Shown: positions 47,459-61,101, numbered from the stretch's first letter. The stretch is DNA of 64,000 nt from Straminergon stramineum (GCA_963920665.1 OY987272.1:17365001-17429000); one strand, 5' to 3'. Notes: generated from the sequence alone by a model not told the origin. Numbers and translations: made by a program.

Positions 47459-49879
47459 ATTCTAATGACTAGCGTTGTCACTAAAACAACGTTTGTCAAA
47501 GTTGTTGATGGAGGAGCCGCTAGAATTGAATCATGATGATGTTGATTGCGTTGCATGCATATGCTCTGTCATGTGCTGTCATTTCCTATTTTGCATTGAA
47601 TGAATTGAAAAATCATTGAACTATTAGCACAACAAGACATGGAAAATGCAAATCTATGGAAAAAATACAATATGACTGAGTTGAGTCACAATGCCTTCCA
47701 ATGACTGCACTAAGTTAGAAAACAAGTATATTAAGGTTGTAGAACATGACAACAAGTAATCCCATTGCTACAATGTTGACTTGAATGAATAACACATCCA
47801 CAATGCTACATGACATTAGTTCTACCTACAATTCATCTTGCTACTATTTGATGCGTGAAATTAATGCTAGTATGTGTAACTTAATTTTATGAGTGACAAT
47901 TCAAGCACATTATACCATTATACTAATGTTTGAATTGCAAGATTCCATCACATTTTTATTACACTCCAAAAAAAATTAGGAAAGAGGATAGGTCAATAAC
48001 TTACCTCGTTTGTCTTGGGCCTATCAATTGTGCCGCAAGCTCCAACAAGCCTAGATCACTCAATTTTTGTGAGTTCATTTCAATGTTTTGATTTCTCAGG
48101 GTCTCGTATTCAGTGACCTTGGAAGCCATACTACACAGTTCACGGCAAGAAATCAAGTGGGTTAGGTGAGGTTGTAGCACTCAAGGATTATGTAAACACA
48201 TCAATATGGCAAACCACATTCACTTCACTTGCCCTAGAAATGTGACACTATTTACATAACTTTGCAAGTTTGCAATGTCTTTTGACTCATACTAATTATT
48301 CTTCCCAATTCTTAGTGCGAACATTATAAGATCTTTAAGAAATGTTCTCATATTCCAATAGCTTTGCATTTGTCACATTTAAATATGAAAGTACAAATCA
48401 AAAGTGTAGCATTGAAATTACTTTAGCAATTCCTAGTAGGTCACATGGACATTTGTCTATGTTCAATTGTATTAATTTGTGGACCAACACTTACAATATT
48501 ATTTGTTGCTGTTGAATTTATCAAATGTGACACATCTAATTTATTTTTTATCATAGTAAATTCACTTCCGAAGTAGGGACCCTTTAAACTTTGTGTAGGG
48601 GTTCAAGGAACATGTACAAGATAAACTACGTTGGATTCCAAAGAATATCATGTGTCCCAAATTTTCTTCTTCAATTCATTCTTATTAGTTTACTAGTGTT
48701 TTTCTATATATACTTCACATTACTAGCAAAAATCACAATTTCAAAAATTAAGTATCCAACACATATGAAAAACTTTTGTTTTTGTTTCCATGAATGAGTC
48801 CTCTTATAAAAAAACCATTGGAATTCTCTATTCTAGTTTATATGGTTAAATTGACCTAAGACTCTACAATGTTCAATTCTCTCCAAGAGACTTCCAAAAT
48901 TGTGGGATTGAATTTCATTTCACCTCCTATCATTTGTGGGGATGAAACAATGAATGTTGGTATTCCTTTCATGCAACTGTTGTGAAGAATAATTTTTTTC
49001 CTATACCATTATCCTTGATGTCCATTCTTTTTGGTGAATTTCTCATGTTGATCCAAATACATTTATAAGTGCAAAAATTGATTTTAGTTCAAGATTTGAA
49101 TATTCCTAAAGAAATTGCACTTTTGGCCCCTATTTCTTCTTGACACTATGTAAGGTTTCAATAATAATAGAAGACAGGATGACTGCAATACGTAGGGTAG
49201 TTCCACGGGATATTATCATAATACTTCACATGAAGCCCAAAATTTATGAAGTTGTAAGAAGATTTTCCATATAAGGGATTCCAAACTCAAATGTTTTCTT
49301 GGGGATTGGTTTCAAAACCCTAAAATTTGTACAACATTAACGGATTACATCAATTTGGCATTGCTTCCTCTCATTCAATCTTACCCTAAACCACTTCCAC
49401 TTTCAAAGAACTTTGAGATTGAAGAAATTGAAATGAATTCTGACTCTACAACTTTAGTCACTATAGCTTGCAAATTCTAAAATACAGTACTTGTGCAATT
49501 GAAATTTACACCTCCTATGTGATGTGTGCACACGTACCTGCAAGGATGATAGATGCACCAAATTGCCCAAAATCTCATTTATCAACCCCCACTTCCTGCA
49601 GCAGTTGAATTGCCGTCAACTTCCGTCATTGCTAGAAAACTTAAGCAACTCTAAATTAGCCAACACGGTAGCTTTTAAAAGCTAGAAACTGTGAACCTTG
49701 AGTCTACACAACATTTTGAACATGAGGAGTAGTTGTTACCTTTTTTGAAACAACTGTCGCAAAGGCCATTGCATTAAAGAAAAAAAGGAGCATCAACAGA
49801 AACATAAAACAATAGCCAAGTCACAAGGCTGGACAATGAAGAGAACACGAGCAAGAGAGATGACAACCAAACGAGAGAG
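47459..49879. other. CACTA interior, no gene identified
   Basis: AT-rich sequence with scattered TGACTxxA motifs to about 47720. It is probably the promoter side of the minus-strand accessory gene and intergenic filler. No domain was recognised. Confidence 0.5.
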
Positions 49880-50254
49880 CTAAGTGAAGAAGCAAAGAGA
49901 GGGGCCCCGCTTGCTCCAAATAACGGAATCACCGTGTCTACGACTTAGAACGGGGGAATGGATCCAGATATTGTCAAATTTGGACCAAAAGGAGGCAGCT
50001 CGCTGAGAAAACTGACGGGCATTGCGTTGGGTCTTCAGATGGGCTGCGCGACCTAAGTCTAATAAGGAGTTCCACAGGGGTTCTTGAATAAGGCCCAGGG
50101 GCCATGAGCTTTGGAAGAAAAATTTGTGGTTTCGGGAAATCCAAATAATCCATAGGGATGAGCCTCTGAGGAGGGACCAAATGGTACGAAAGTTGTTACT
50201 TTGAAAACAAAAGATGATTGCATCCGTCGCATTTAATATAACTACCAATAACAA
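49880..50254 (-). pseudogene. LINE-type retrotransposon 3' fragment
   Basis: A 124-residue minus-strand frame with FRTIWSLLRGSSLWIIWISR and RNHKFFF follows the pattern found near the C-terminal end of plant L1-type ORF2 proteins, downstream of the reverse transcriptase (W-x-LRG-x-LW-x-W-x-RN). No reverse transcriptase core is present, so this is a short, dead fragment inside the CACTA element. Confidence 0.55.
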
Positions 50255-51474
50255 ACAAATTAAAATAGGAAGATATAAAATCTTTACCTAATGCACGTTG
50301 CCTCGGAGATAGGTCTCATAAAGTTAATTGATGCCAACTAATTCTCAGACAATGATCGGAAGTCTGTCGTCTACCTGTCTCCTTGGAAGCAAGAACATGC
50401 ACGTACACAGGTTTGGCTGTTTTAGTGACGTAGCTCTTGGTGAACAAAAGTTCAATCTTCAAGATCTACAACACAGAGACTGCAGAGTAATTGAGGAAAC
50501 TGCAGACCTTGTGATTGCAAAAGATAGATGACTGCCTTAGCAAGCGCAACTTCTGACGGAATCTAGTGCAGGTAAGGGTTGTGGATGTGCATGGTGCAGG
50601 TACCTCTTGTTCGCAGGCGCTGCCATGAATTACGTGAAGTAATCAATTCGAGTAGGACCCACTGAACTCCGAAAGCAGTTCTCAGACTAGAGTTCTATAA
50701 CACAAAACACCCTATTAATAGAAGTGACTGATAGTAAGCCCATACCGCACTTACTGTAATTTTAGATGGGAATATAAAAATAGATCATCTGCATTGATGT
50801 TGTGCAGGTTGCCGCAGTCGAGCTGCTTTCCACCACTGGCCTCCGCAACTTCAGGACTCCGCCGTCAATGATGTTGTGCAGTCTGGCGCAGTCAGGTTCT
50901 CTCCACCATTGGCCTCCGGAACTTCATCATGCCGGCGTCGAAGATTCTGAAGTAGTGAGCTTCGCCAGTTCAAATTCCGCTTGTTACAGACTGAATTTCG
51001 AAATTGCTAATGCTACAAGGTTGGTTCATCATAGACACGTTCCTTGAATTTGGCATGTTTAGTTAGTTGCATTGCTTCCCAAAACTAGTTTCAGAAAAAA
51101 ATGATTGCATTACGACCTTGCAAGTTGGAATTCACCTGTAGTAGGAGGAGTACGATCTAGGGATTTTTGAATAAATAGTGCAATTAGCTCTGAATTACAA
51201 AACCTGAAGGGACCATTTGCAATCATAAAAGATGCTGTTTTATGACTTTTGGATTGGAATGGCTTAAGCCAGAAATGCACGGACGTGCCCACTTTCGGAT
51301 TGGTCTTAGGGTCCGGTAGGTGTATAATACTTCATGCTGTTGTTTTCATTGAGTTTTCAAATTCTCCATATCAAAAGAGGACAATTTCCTTCGCTCTATC
51401 CTAAGCTACAGGCGTTCTTTGTACTTATGCTTTGAGTTACAATATGTTAGGGGATGTTTGCACATATTTCTCAG
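50255..51474. other. Captured or intergenic sequence, unrecognised
   Basis: GC content is higher than in neighbouring intergenic sequence around 50790-50960, where a CCACCATTGGCCTCCG-like phrase is imperfectly repeated. Short frames show no domain. It could be further captured host sequence upstream of the ALG5 exons, for example its promoter or first exon. Confidence 0.35.
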
Positions 51475-52335
51475 CCCTTCGAGAAGTACATCTCTTTGAT
51501 ACTGCCAGCATATAATGAAGAGGCAAGACTTCGCATCACCCTTGATGAAATGTTGAGGTAACTCCTCTCATGCACTGAGCTTTTCTCGCAAATAAGTTAT
51601 GAAATTCTATTCTAGACGGAAATATGCCATATAGTATGTGGCAAAACTCCATCCAGATACAGTTGTAAGGTTACTAATCCTCTTGGCTAATATCCAATAT
51701 GTGATGACGTTTCCTCACTATCCTATTCTTTGCAGCTATGTTGAGAAGTGAGTTGAGAGCAACAAGTTGTTCACATTTGAGGTGCCTCCTTTGCAGAATT
51801 ATAGTTTTTTGATTAATTTTTTCCTTTTACACATCTTAGAAACTAATCTATTGATATCATCACCAGTCCTCTCATAGTCAATGTAGGTGGAATCCACGTT
51901 GAAAATAGCAGCAATGTTTTAGAACTGTTTTCGATTTGTCTTGTTGGCGGGGTCAGATAATTGTTGTGGACAATGGCAGCACTGACAAAACTGTGGAAAT
52001 TGCAGCTGAGTATGTGAAAGCATATGGCATTGATACGATACGCGTTCTTAAGCAAGTGGTGAACCAAGGCAAAGGAGCAGCTGTCAGAAAGGTGACAATG
52101 TCCTACCATGGGGTTTTTTTTTTTACCGTCTAAACTGATGTCATTCCTTTTGCATGTTAAGAATATCTAAAGTAGTGATCAAGCATTTTTGGAATTTTGC
52201 AAATGCCCGAAGTCCGCCCATGTTGAGAGTTGTATCGAATTGCAGGGTATGCTTTGTTCTTGTAGGGAACTACTGTTGATGCTCGACTCTGACGGTGCCA
52301 CTAGATTTACTGATTCCAGAAAGCTAGAATTACAA
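51475..52335 (+). pseudogene. ALG5: Captured ALG5 exons (dolichyl-phosphate glucosyltransferase)
   Basis: Four exons with GT/AG borders match the plant ALG5 order: 51475-51557 (FEKYISLILPAYNEEARL, the GT-A start), 51736-51781 (VESNKLFTFE), 51957-52091 (IIVVDNGSTDKTVEIAA, VNQGKGAAVRK) and 52246-52335 (ELLLMLDSDGATRFTD). ALG5 makes dolichyl-phosphate glucose at the ER membrane for N-glycan precursors. Here a TGA at 51749 stands where the family usually has Arg, VVDDGS has become VVDNGS, and I found no later catalytic or membrane exons. It lies between the accessory gene and the transposase of the CACTA element, so it is a transduplicated fragment rather than a functional gene. Downstream stretches (about 53030-53140, 53515-53610) are exon-like but unrecognised. 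Confidence 0.75.
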
Positions 52336-55223
52336 GTAAGGTCCCAAATTTTCTCGATTCTGTTGAATGCATGTATTTCGTAGGAAATACGGAAATCTTC
52401 TAATGCAAAACTTATCTCATTTACATCTACATTTTGACACAAAATTACTCAGCCAATTCCTGACAAAGTAGGAGGAGGGTTGAAATTGTCCACTTGGAAA
52501 ATTTGGATTGCCAACTTTGCATTCATCGTGACATTAGAATGCACTAGATCAGTAGTGTAAGCTAACAATTCAGTTGGTAGTCCTTGAAATTTTTAACAGG
52601 GTGAGACATGAATGAATGAATCAAGAGGCGCTGGTATTTCAGATTTTGACAACCGTCATCACGCTGTTGAAATTCCAGACAGTCTACGCATGCAAATGTT
52701 GGTTCAACTGAAACGTGCAAAGTTTGTCTCATGTTTGTCGACTGCTGGTTATTTTTTCATCCTCAAAGAACAAGGTTCGGTGATCTTACCTTCTTTTTCC
52801 ATTTTCCACTTGTAATTAGGGTTCTTGCTTTCTGTCCTTCGTTGTATTATGTTATAGCAATTGCCTGGGTAAGTGTACAGTACTACGTGGTGACAAGTCT
52901 GTTACAAAATGCTCTTTCATGGTTAATTGTTAATTTCAGTTGGATTATTCTTTAATATCTTCCTACTACCTTGCAAATAATTTTTTCATGGTTTAGTAGT
53001 AGTGATTTAATGTTTCACTTTACTTTGTAGGTGGGAGATTGGTGCAATAACACTTTTGGAGTGGGAAGGGATTTCGGAAACACATGCAGCACTAAATCAT
53101 TATTCTCCAAGGACGAATTTATCTTGAATCTGTAAGGAACATCCCAAATCATGGAAAGTGTTTGCTTAAGTTTTGTGGTCAAGGGTTCATGTGCTCATGC
53201 AGTTGTTCATGAAAGAACAACAAGAATAAGCAAGAGAGTGAGGAACTATAGAAAATGCCAAATAAGTAGTTGTCCTCTCTTTTGTCAAATCTAGATTGAT
53301 CATATGCATCTCCATTTGTAAATGAGAATCGTGTAATGTAGAGTAATTTTCACAGTGACAAATGAGATTTAGCAATTGATGATTTAAAAATGATACGTCA
53401 TCTTTCTAAATAACAAGGAAGAGTTTGTTAAATGATTAAGTCAAGCTTCCTTCTCTGGTGGACTCATGGCACACATTAAGGAACGTCGTTACTGACTATT
53501 GACACCATTGCATGTGCAGTTCTTGGAGTGCAGAGGGCGGACAAAAAATACTGTGTGAAAACTACCTTGCGTCCTTCAAGAACCCTGTTAGCAACCTTCC
53601 TATCCTTGTAAGTGAAGCTCATTCAAATACTAGGCTTCTCAAGTAGTTTACTTTTCAGTATGAGAGATTGAATGAATAGATCTTCCATAGTGTAGACATC
53701 TTATTTAATGTTGATTGGAAACATCATTTGCAATTTGCGAACGGATTGGAAATTGGAAGTGTATTGACTTTTATGTAGAATTGATGTCTACTAAAATTGT
53801 CATATAGTATTACTTCAAAAATAATTTTGCAATTGATATAAAGAATTTTTTTTACTTTGTCAATAGTAGATTTCATTAGTATTGTAACATTTGCAATTTT
53901 GCATACACAGTAGCTAATGTGGTATAATTTTGACCAAAAAAAATTTGGAATTAATTATATAATCCATTACAAGTAGAACATTATGAGATTGTGTTCACAA
54001 TTCATTGGAATGGATTTGATAACATGTCCTCTTCACCTATTTCTCTTAAAAGAAAATTTTGTTCTTCAAATTTATGACTCAATGTTGCAAATATTTTTCC
54101 AAAATACTATAAATGCAATTTTGCCTTGCTCCAATTGTTGTCAAAGATGCACATTTGCAATTTGACAAGAACATCATCTTTAGAAACAACAAATCCAACA
54201 TTAAAAGCAAGAAAAAAACTTGAGAAACTATACATCTCCAGATACTATGTTGAATTTCTTTTTTTTAGTAATTATGACAAACGAATGGGAGTTCCAATAT
54301 GCTTGTTCTCCACATTTTCACATTGTGGATGTCAAACAGGTTTAGAAGAAAGTCTAATATTATGATGGTTGGTGAAAAGGTAGGATCTTTGGTTTCTTGA
54401 AATGAAATTGATACAACGTATTCTTACTTTCATGGAGAATAAATTTGTGGATGAAAATCCATTTGGACTATTACCACGAGCATCTTATTACTATTTCGTG
54501 TAAAGATTATGTGAAGGTCATAGGTAAACTGCTTTTGTACAAGTTTCATATTGCTTTACTATTAGGAAGAAGGGAGATTTGAATACTCTCACTATTATTG
54601 ACTCTAGGTTTGATGTATGCTGTGTTTTGCATTGAAAGAAAGTGTGCATTTGTTCTGCCCTTTCAAAACCCTATTAACAAAGAATAGAAAAGTTAATTTG
54701 TAATAGTTGGAAAATATTAGTAGCCTTTTCTAGCTTTTGTCATGGATATCTTCTATTATCAAAGAATTTGCCTAGGTAGGACCATAGGAATCACTTAGGC
54801 AATCACTTACTAGTGGTGGCAAGTATACTACATTTATATTATGAAGAAAGCATAGACAATCTATATAAACCTTAGGTCATTCAATATGTTGAAGATGAAC
54901 AATGTTTTCATTTATTTACCCTGTGCAATTTGACAATGGGGAAGGCATGTTGTGTCTAGCATATCACTTCCATTTGTGAAGTCACTCTAGTCATGTGACT
55001 TCACGTAGTCATGTACCTTCATGTAATCATGTGACTTCACATAGTCATGTGACCCAAATGAGATGACTTATTGTAGTCATAAGACCAACAATAGTCATTT
55101 CAATGATAGAACAAAACTACCCTGAGGTCATTTTTTTAGGTTTTCAAAGATTTCAATTCGATGTACAATGGGAGTACCTGGAGGAAGTGAATGATGTTTT
55201 CTAACTTTCAATGTTGATGCACA
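52336..55223. other. CACTA interior with possible extra captured exons
   Basis: Two stretches have splice-like borders and no stops: about 53029-53130 (NNTFGVGRDFGNTCSTKSLF) and about 53518-53608 (SWSAEGGQKILCENYLASFK). I do not recognise either. From about 54980 to 55090 the TGACTTCACxTAGTCATGT motif recurs upstream of the SET/transposase genes. Confidence 0.4.
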
Positions 55224-56139
55224 ATGGATCCCAGTGAAGTAAGAAACATGTCTGAAGGGGAGTTGCAAAGTCTACAACATCTACGGTTATGGCAAGAAGA
55301 GGAGATTCAAGCAGACACCATGCGTCTAACAAAGTATCCATGTCCATGCATGGAGTGTGCAGGAGGGAAAATACTAGACAGACACACTATTCAAAAGCAC
55401 CTTAGAAGTAGAAGAAGGGACCCAGTTTTTACAGCCTCTATCCTGGTAAGAAATTGGGAAGAACCAGTTCTTGATTTTGGTAGTAGTCCACATTTGCGTT
55501 AAGATAGCCTCAGTCTTCATATGAATATTTGGATGATATGTGTAGGCTTCGTGGAGACCCTATGTAGAAGCTGCATGTATGGCATCGCTACAAAATTTTT
55601 TAAGAGAGAAACCATCTTCAGCACATGACACGTTGCAAGGAGTATACGGAAGAGTTTTAGCTTTGGAAAAGTGGAGGTCAAACGTGTTTGATGGACAATG
55701 GTGTCATGGGCCTATCCCAAAGCTCACGCATTTTTCCTATTGGAATAGAATGTGGGAAGTCAGGGTATCGAACTTTCCTTTCATGGGTTGGGGTCTTTTT
55801 TCACTCCAATCCGCAAGGAAGGGTGAGGAATTAATTCCCTTTGTAGGACCACAATATACGTTTCTAGAATATAGAACTTTGAAGACAACACGGCCTCGCA
55901 TGAAGTCATATGTGATGCAAGTTGAGCCAAATATGTACATAGATGGAGATGTAGTGAAGGGAAATGTTGCCGGCTTCATTAATAGTTCCATAGGTCGTGA
56001 GGAAGTAGGAAACGTGTTGTGGGAGTTCCGCATGTTGCCTAAACCATGGAACACTTTGGAATGGGGATATGTAATGACACTAGCATCAAGGGACATTTTG
56101 ATTGGAGAAGAATTGTATGCATGCTACAATGTCAATTGA
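55224..56139 (+). CDS. Transposase-associated zinc-binding domain fused to a SET domain
   Basis: Two exons, 55224-55445 (donor GTAAGA) and 55546-56139 (acceptor TGTAG), join in phase to a 271-residue protein ending in TGA, without stops. Residues about 28-65 form a CACTA transposase-associated domain: YPCPCMECAGG then DRHTIQKHL, a Cys/His zinc-binding pattern. Residues about 125-271 form a SET domain: VSNFPFMGWGLFS, KGEELIPFVGPQY, NVAGFINSSIG, NVLWEF, LASRDILIGEELYACYN. SET domains transfer methyl groups from S-adenosylmethionine to lysines. The usual NHSC motif reads NSSI and the ELTxDY motif reads ELYACY; the final Tyr is kept, so activity is uncertain. It precedes the TNP2 exons by 430 bases on the same strand. 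A role in modifying chromatin at element termini is inference. Confidence 0.8.
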
Positions 56140-56571
56140 AAAAGATGTTGTAATATGACTCCAGGAAGTCAGTTTTTTACATTACTTTGTTATTCATCTT
56201 TTGTCAAATATGATGATATGGTGTCATGCAAGAAATTTTCATCATGGTCATATTTTTTCACACAAGTACAAAGTTTACACTGATGTTCCCTTATAAAACT
56301 CCAAACTAGAATGTGAAATATGTACATGAGGTCCTTAGTAAGGAATGACATATATGAAGTTTAGATTGGTGCCACTTCAGAAGAGGAGGTAGAAATTGTA
56401 TAGTACATGTGATGAAAATCATTGGGAGAAGTAGTCTCCAAATAAAGATGATGAACCACTAATACAAAGTGCGGTATAGTAGTATGTGAAGGCACATGAT
56501 ATTGACAAGTTTGAATGATGAATATTACACTTATTGTGTATTTGTGTACACTAATAAATCGACCATTGCAG

Positions 56572-59500
56572 GATGACTATACTCCTCTTGACCTCCATTC
56601 TCGTAGACAAAGAAGAGTTCGACAGAAGGCTCCACAACGACAACCCTCTTCAAATCTTGGAGAAGTGGAGGTGCTTTGTATAGTGGCGGAGTGCTTCAAC
56701 AGATATGACAACTTAAATATCAATGGGCAAGGAATAGAGAATATTGAAATTGACCCAATTGAGGATGCACCAGTGGAAGATCCTCGCATGGTGGATCTTT
56801 CACCAGAGCAAGGACATGGCAATAGTGATGCAGCAGTGGATGAAAGGCATGATCCAAAGGAAAGAGAAGGGTCTTCTACAAATGTAGAGGACCCTACAGG
56901 TGTAGACGTGGAGCTCCTCTTACGAGAAGCTCAAACTCCACTTTATGCAAGAAGCACTTCCAACCGTTTGACCTCCACCTTCATGCTACTAGTTAGTTGT
57001 ACTACATTTGGTGTTTCAAACACCTATGTTGACAAGTTGTTGAAGTTGTTGAAGGAGACAATATTACCGAAGGACAACTCACTTCCCAAATCATTTTATG
57101 AAGCCAAAAGTATGTTGATGAAGTTGGGGTTGTCCTATAATTCCATACACGTGTGTAGAGATGGATGTTGCTTGTTCCGAAAAGAACTGGAGGATGCAAC
57201 TGAGTGTCCGGTTTGCCACAAATCTCGGTATGTACAAAACTCCACCACCGTAGCAATGAAAGTATTGAGGCACTTTCCATTGATTCCCCGTTTGAGAAGA
57301 ATGTATAGTTGCATGCAACTAGCAGAGCTCATGAAGTGGCATGTAGGCGGGAAAAGCAAAGACAAGGTCATGAGATCCGTAGTGGATTCGAGGGCTTGGG
57401 ATCATGTTAATAACAAATGGCCATTGTTTGCGAAAGAGGAGTGCAATGTTAGGCTAGGCCTGGCATTGGATGGTGTGAATCCATTTCAAAACCAAAGTTT
57501 GAGCCATTCTACTTGGCCAGTGGTGATGTTGAACTACAATCTCCCTCCATGGTTGGTGACCCAAATTTTTTTTATGATGCTCACACTAATCATACTAGGA
57601 AAAGAAAGTGTGACAGATAAGAACATCGATGTGTACCTTGCACCATTAATTGAAGAGTTGCAGATGCTATGGGAAGGGGTTGATTGCTTGGACAATTCAC
57701 GCAAAACCTATGAAGATGAAGCATTCAAGCTTCATGGCATTCTAATGTGGAAAGTGAACGATTTTCCTACATATGGATTAATTTCCCGCCAAGTGACAAA
57801 AGGATATAGGGCATGCCCTATATGTGGACCTAATGTAGTGACTCGTTGCTCAAAAGCATTGAAGAAAAATGTTTATCTTGGGCATAGACAGTACTTACCA
57901 ATGACCCACCAGTGGAGACAACAAAGGGGCACATTTGATGGTCAAGTGGATTTAAGACCTCCACCAAGAAGAATGAGTGGTCGAGAGCAACTTCGTTATG
58001 CTGAAGACCGAGAAGAGTGGATGAAGAAGGCTTCTGTAAATGAAGTAGAACAAGCTACAGATCTAGTGCACAAGCATGGAGTGAAGAGAAGGACGTGTCT
58101 ATACGACTTGCCTTATTGGAAAGTGAGTGTATATGTGGTTTGGATGTTGTAGGCATCTTAAAGGGTTTGGTGGTCATATACAAAAATGAAAGACACTATA
58201 TGCACAAGTATAGTCATGGAAACTAGAAAACAATGACTAGGCATAATCATATAAACTGCAATATAGTGACTATGTTCAGTTGTATGCATAAAATGAGTCC
58301 ATGTAGTCATAATTCCATGTGTGATACATGATTTCTAACAAGCCAAAGTGATTGTGCAGGATCTTTTGATTAGACATACATTGGACGTTATGCATTGTGA
58401 GAAGAATGTTGCCGACAATATATTGAAAATGTTAAGTGGAGAGAAGGACATGCTTGAGGTCCGCTTGGACATGAAGGAGGTTGGTATACGCAAACATCTA
58501 TGGCCCGTACCTGGGAAAAAACTTGGCAGTGCCATATTACCTCATTCATCATATGCTTTGAACAAAGAAGAGCAAAAAGTCTTTGCAAACGAAATCCGAT
58601 CATTGCGAACCCCCACCCAATATGTGGGTCAACTGAAGAAACGTGTACACATGAATGGGAGCATGAAGGGCTTAAAATCCCAGGACTTTCATGTCCTCAT
58701 GCAACAAGTGTTGCCACTATGTGTTCGCACCGTGCTAGCGAAGGAGGTGCGCACCACAGTAATCATGCTGAGTCGTGTATTCAAGAGGATATGTGCTAAG
58801 ACCATTGATCCCAATGGTATAGCAGAGCTAAGGTTGGACATGGCAATAGCATTGTGCATGCTAGAAAAAGAATTCCTACCATCATTTTTTGACATCATGA
58901 GCCATCTAGTTGTCCACCTTGTAGAAGAGGTAGAAATTTGCGGACCTGTGCACACACGTTGGATGTATCCAATTGAAAGGTATTTGAAAACACTTAAAGG
59001 ATATGTTTGCAATCATGCTCGACCGGAGGGGAGCATGGCTGAAGGCTACACTATAGTTGAAGCACTGGGATTTTGCACTAAATATATGCAAGAATACACG
59101 GTGACCACCCGAAGAGTGTGGGATGACAAAGAAGATCCTTCAACGTATGACGAGATTTTAGAAGGTAGCAGACGCAAAAGGCATCTCTCAGTTGAGCTTA
59201 GACAATGGATCCATGAGTTCGTAGTGAACAACACAACACCGTTGGAAGATTGGAGGAGGTAAGGTCCTATGATAAAGCGGAGTATTGTTTGTAGTACCTC
59301 GCCACCACAACAACCTAAGCCATACCGGATGAATATTGGTGTATTCAATGATGATTGCATTTAGTAATGTCTTTGCATTCATGACTATGATTGGTAGTGA
59401 AATTCCTTCTATGACTACATCTAGTGATGTAGTTGCATGGATGAGAGAAGGTAGTCATGGAGTTGCATCTTGAAAGGAACTGACACATTCAAGTATTGTA

Positions 59501-60385
59501 TGATGTAGGAGACACGAGGACGACATGTCCTCTCGAGAACAAGAGCGTCAACAGTATAGGCGTAAAAAACGAAAGAGTCGAATAGTATACCCAACAGAGA
59601 TGTGTCAGGAAGAGTTTAACATTTGGTTTCCTAAAGCAGTGGTACACGCCATAGAAGTCAGGACTGAACAAGTGGATGAAGACGTGAGGGCTCTAATGTT
59701 ACCTCCATCAGATAGAGCCAAGTCATATCGTTCCATGTATGCATTTGGAAACCACTTTCGTGTTCGAAGCTCTAAAAAACAATTGACGACAATGGACTCT
59801 GGAGTAGCTGCAACCTTTCAACAACTTTGTCGAGCAGGCATCAAGGATAGGAACTTGAAGGCCTCAGAGTTGGAGTATGTGGGATGGGTGGAGGAAATCC
59901 TATTTGTAGACTACGAGCACTTTGAGGTAGTGGTGCTCTATTGCAATTGGGTGGTTGCAAACATGAAGGGTGATGGAGCCACTATGAAGCGCGATGAGTA
60001 TGGATTCACTAGTGTCAATTTTGACAGATTGACTCCATATTCTGCACAATCATTTGCCTTCCCTTTCCACGTTGAACAAGTCTTTTTTGCATCCGACAAG
60101 GCCAAGCATGGATGGGAAGTTGTACTCCACAAAGAACCTAGGGGTATTCGATCATTCTCCAAATATGAAGCATCATTTGAAGTAGAGTGCATATCCCTGG
60201 GTAAGACAACTGATTTTCATAGACTTGAAGCCACAGGCTTGCATGAAGACCTCATACCAAAGGCACCCATCTTATATGATGTAGTGGAAGTTGAGCCCAA
60301 TGTAGTTGCGACTGCACTGCAACGTCTGAGACAAGAAGACATAGAAGCAAATGACGTACAATACTCTGATGAAGATTATGATTGA
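56572..60385 (+). CDS. TNP2-type CACTA transposase, three intact exons
   Basis: Exons 56572-58122, 58360-59258 and 59509-60385 join in phase into about 1,108 codons without a stop, ending in TGA. Exon 1 has the tnp2 core: HVCRDGCCLFRKEL, CPVCHKSRY, VRLGLALDGVNPFQNQS, STWPVVMLNYNLPPW, IDVYLAPLIEELQMLWEGV. Exon 2 starts HTLDVMHCEKNV and holds the DUF4218-type region with HLVEEVEICGPVHTRWMYP. Exon 3 carries the DUF4216-like C-terminal part (FAFPFHVEQVFFASD) and an acidic tail. It catalyses excision and insertion of the element. The true start is uncertain: the in-frame ATG at 56515 lies before the acceptor, and exon 55224-55445 ends in the same phase, so it may be the first exon. The complete frame contrasts with the decayed genes of element 1. 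Confidence 0.9.
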
Positions 60386-61101
60386 GTCCCCAATCATGGC
60401 AACAAGTATTGTAAATGAAATTGTCTTTAATATTTGAATTTGAATTTTGAATATAGCATTATCTTCAATACATCACATAGAAACACACCATGTAACCATG
60501 TTGGTCTTTGTAGGAAAAGATCAATGAAATGGATAGCATTCATCATACAACACATTAGGCACTAACTCTACCACTACACTCTCTTGCAAGATTGACCATC
60601 TCTTCTTGACCTAATATGTATGTGAAAGAATAAACCCTCTATGTAATGAAAACAAAGTCTATGTTTGAAACACTACTTTGAAGGACTCTCTCTATAACCA
60701 AAAGTATATGTGACCCTCAAAACCAAAGCACCATAAGAAATCAAAATATGTTTCACATTCATTTGGAGACCCTTTAGCAATCCCTTCCTACAAGATGATC
60801 CTAATATGAACCCATCTATTATCTCCTACCATTAATTGATTATTTTTTAATTCACTTGTTACCCCTATGAGTAATGTAAGTTAATGAATTGAAATATGAA
60901 CATGTGCCACTTGAATTTATTAGACACCAATTTTGTTATAGACAAAACATACAATAGAAAAAAAAATCCTTCTTTTGATAGAAAGAAAAGAAAGTAATGC
61001 ATACACCCCAAGGGATGGTCCCTATGGCCAAAATACAAGAAGGCCATTGTAGATTGCCGACCTTTTCCATGGTTTGCCCACAAAAAAAAGAAACAACTAA
61101 A
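60386..61101. other. 3' intergenic region of CACTA element
   Basis: Non-coding and AT-rich; it contains the 3' end of the transposase transcript. No distinct terminator can be named. Confidence 0.5.
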
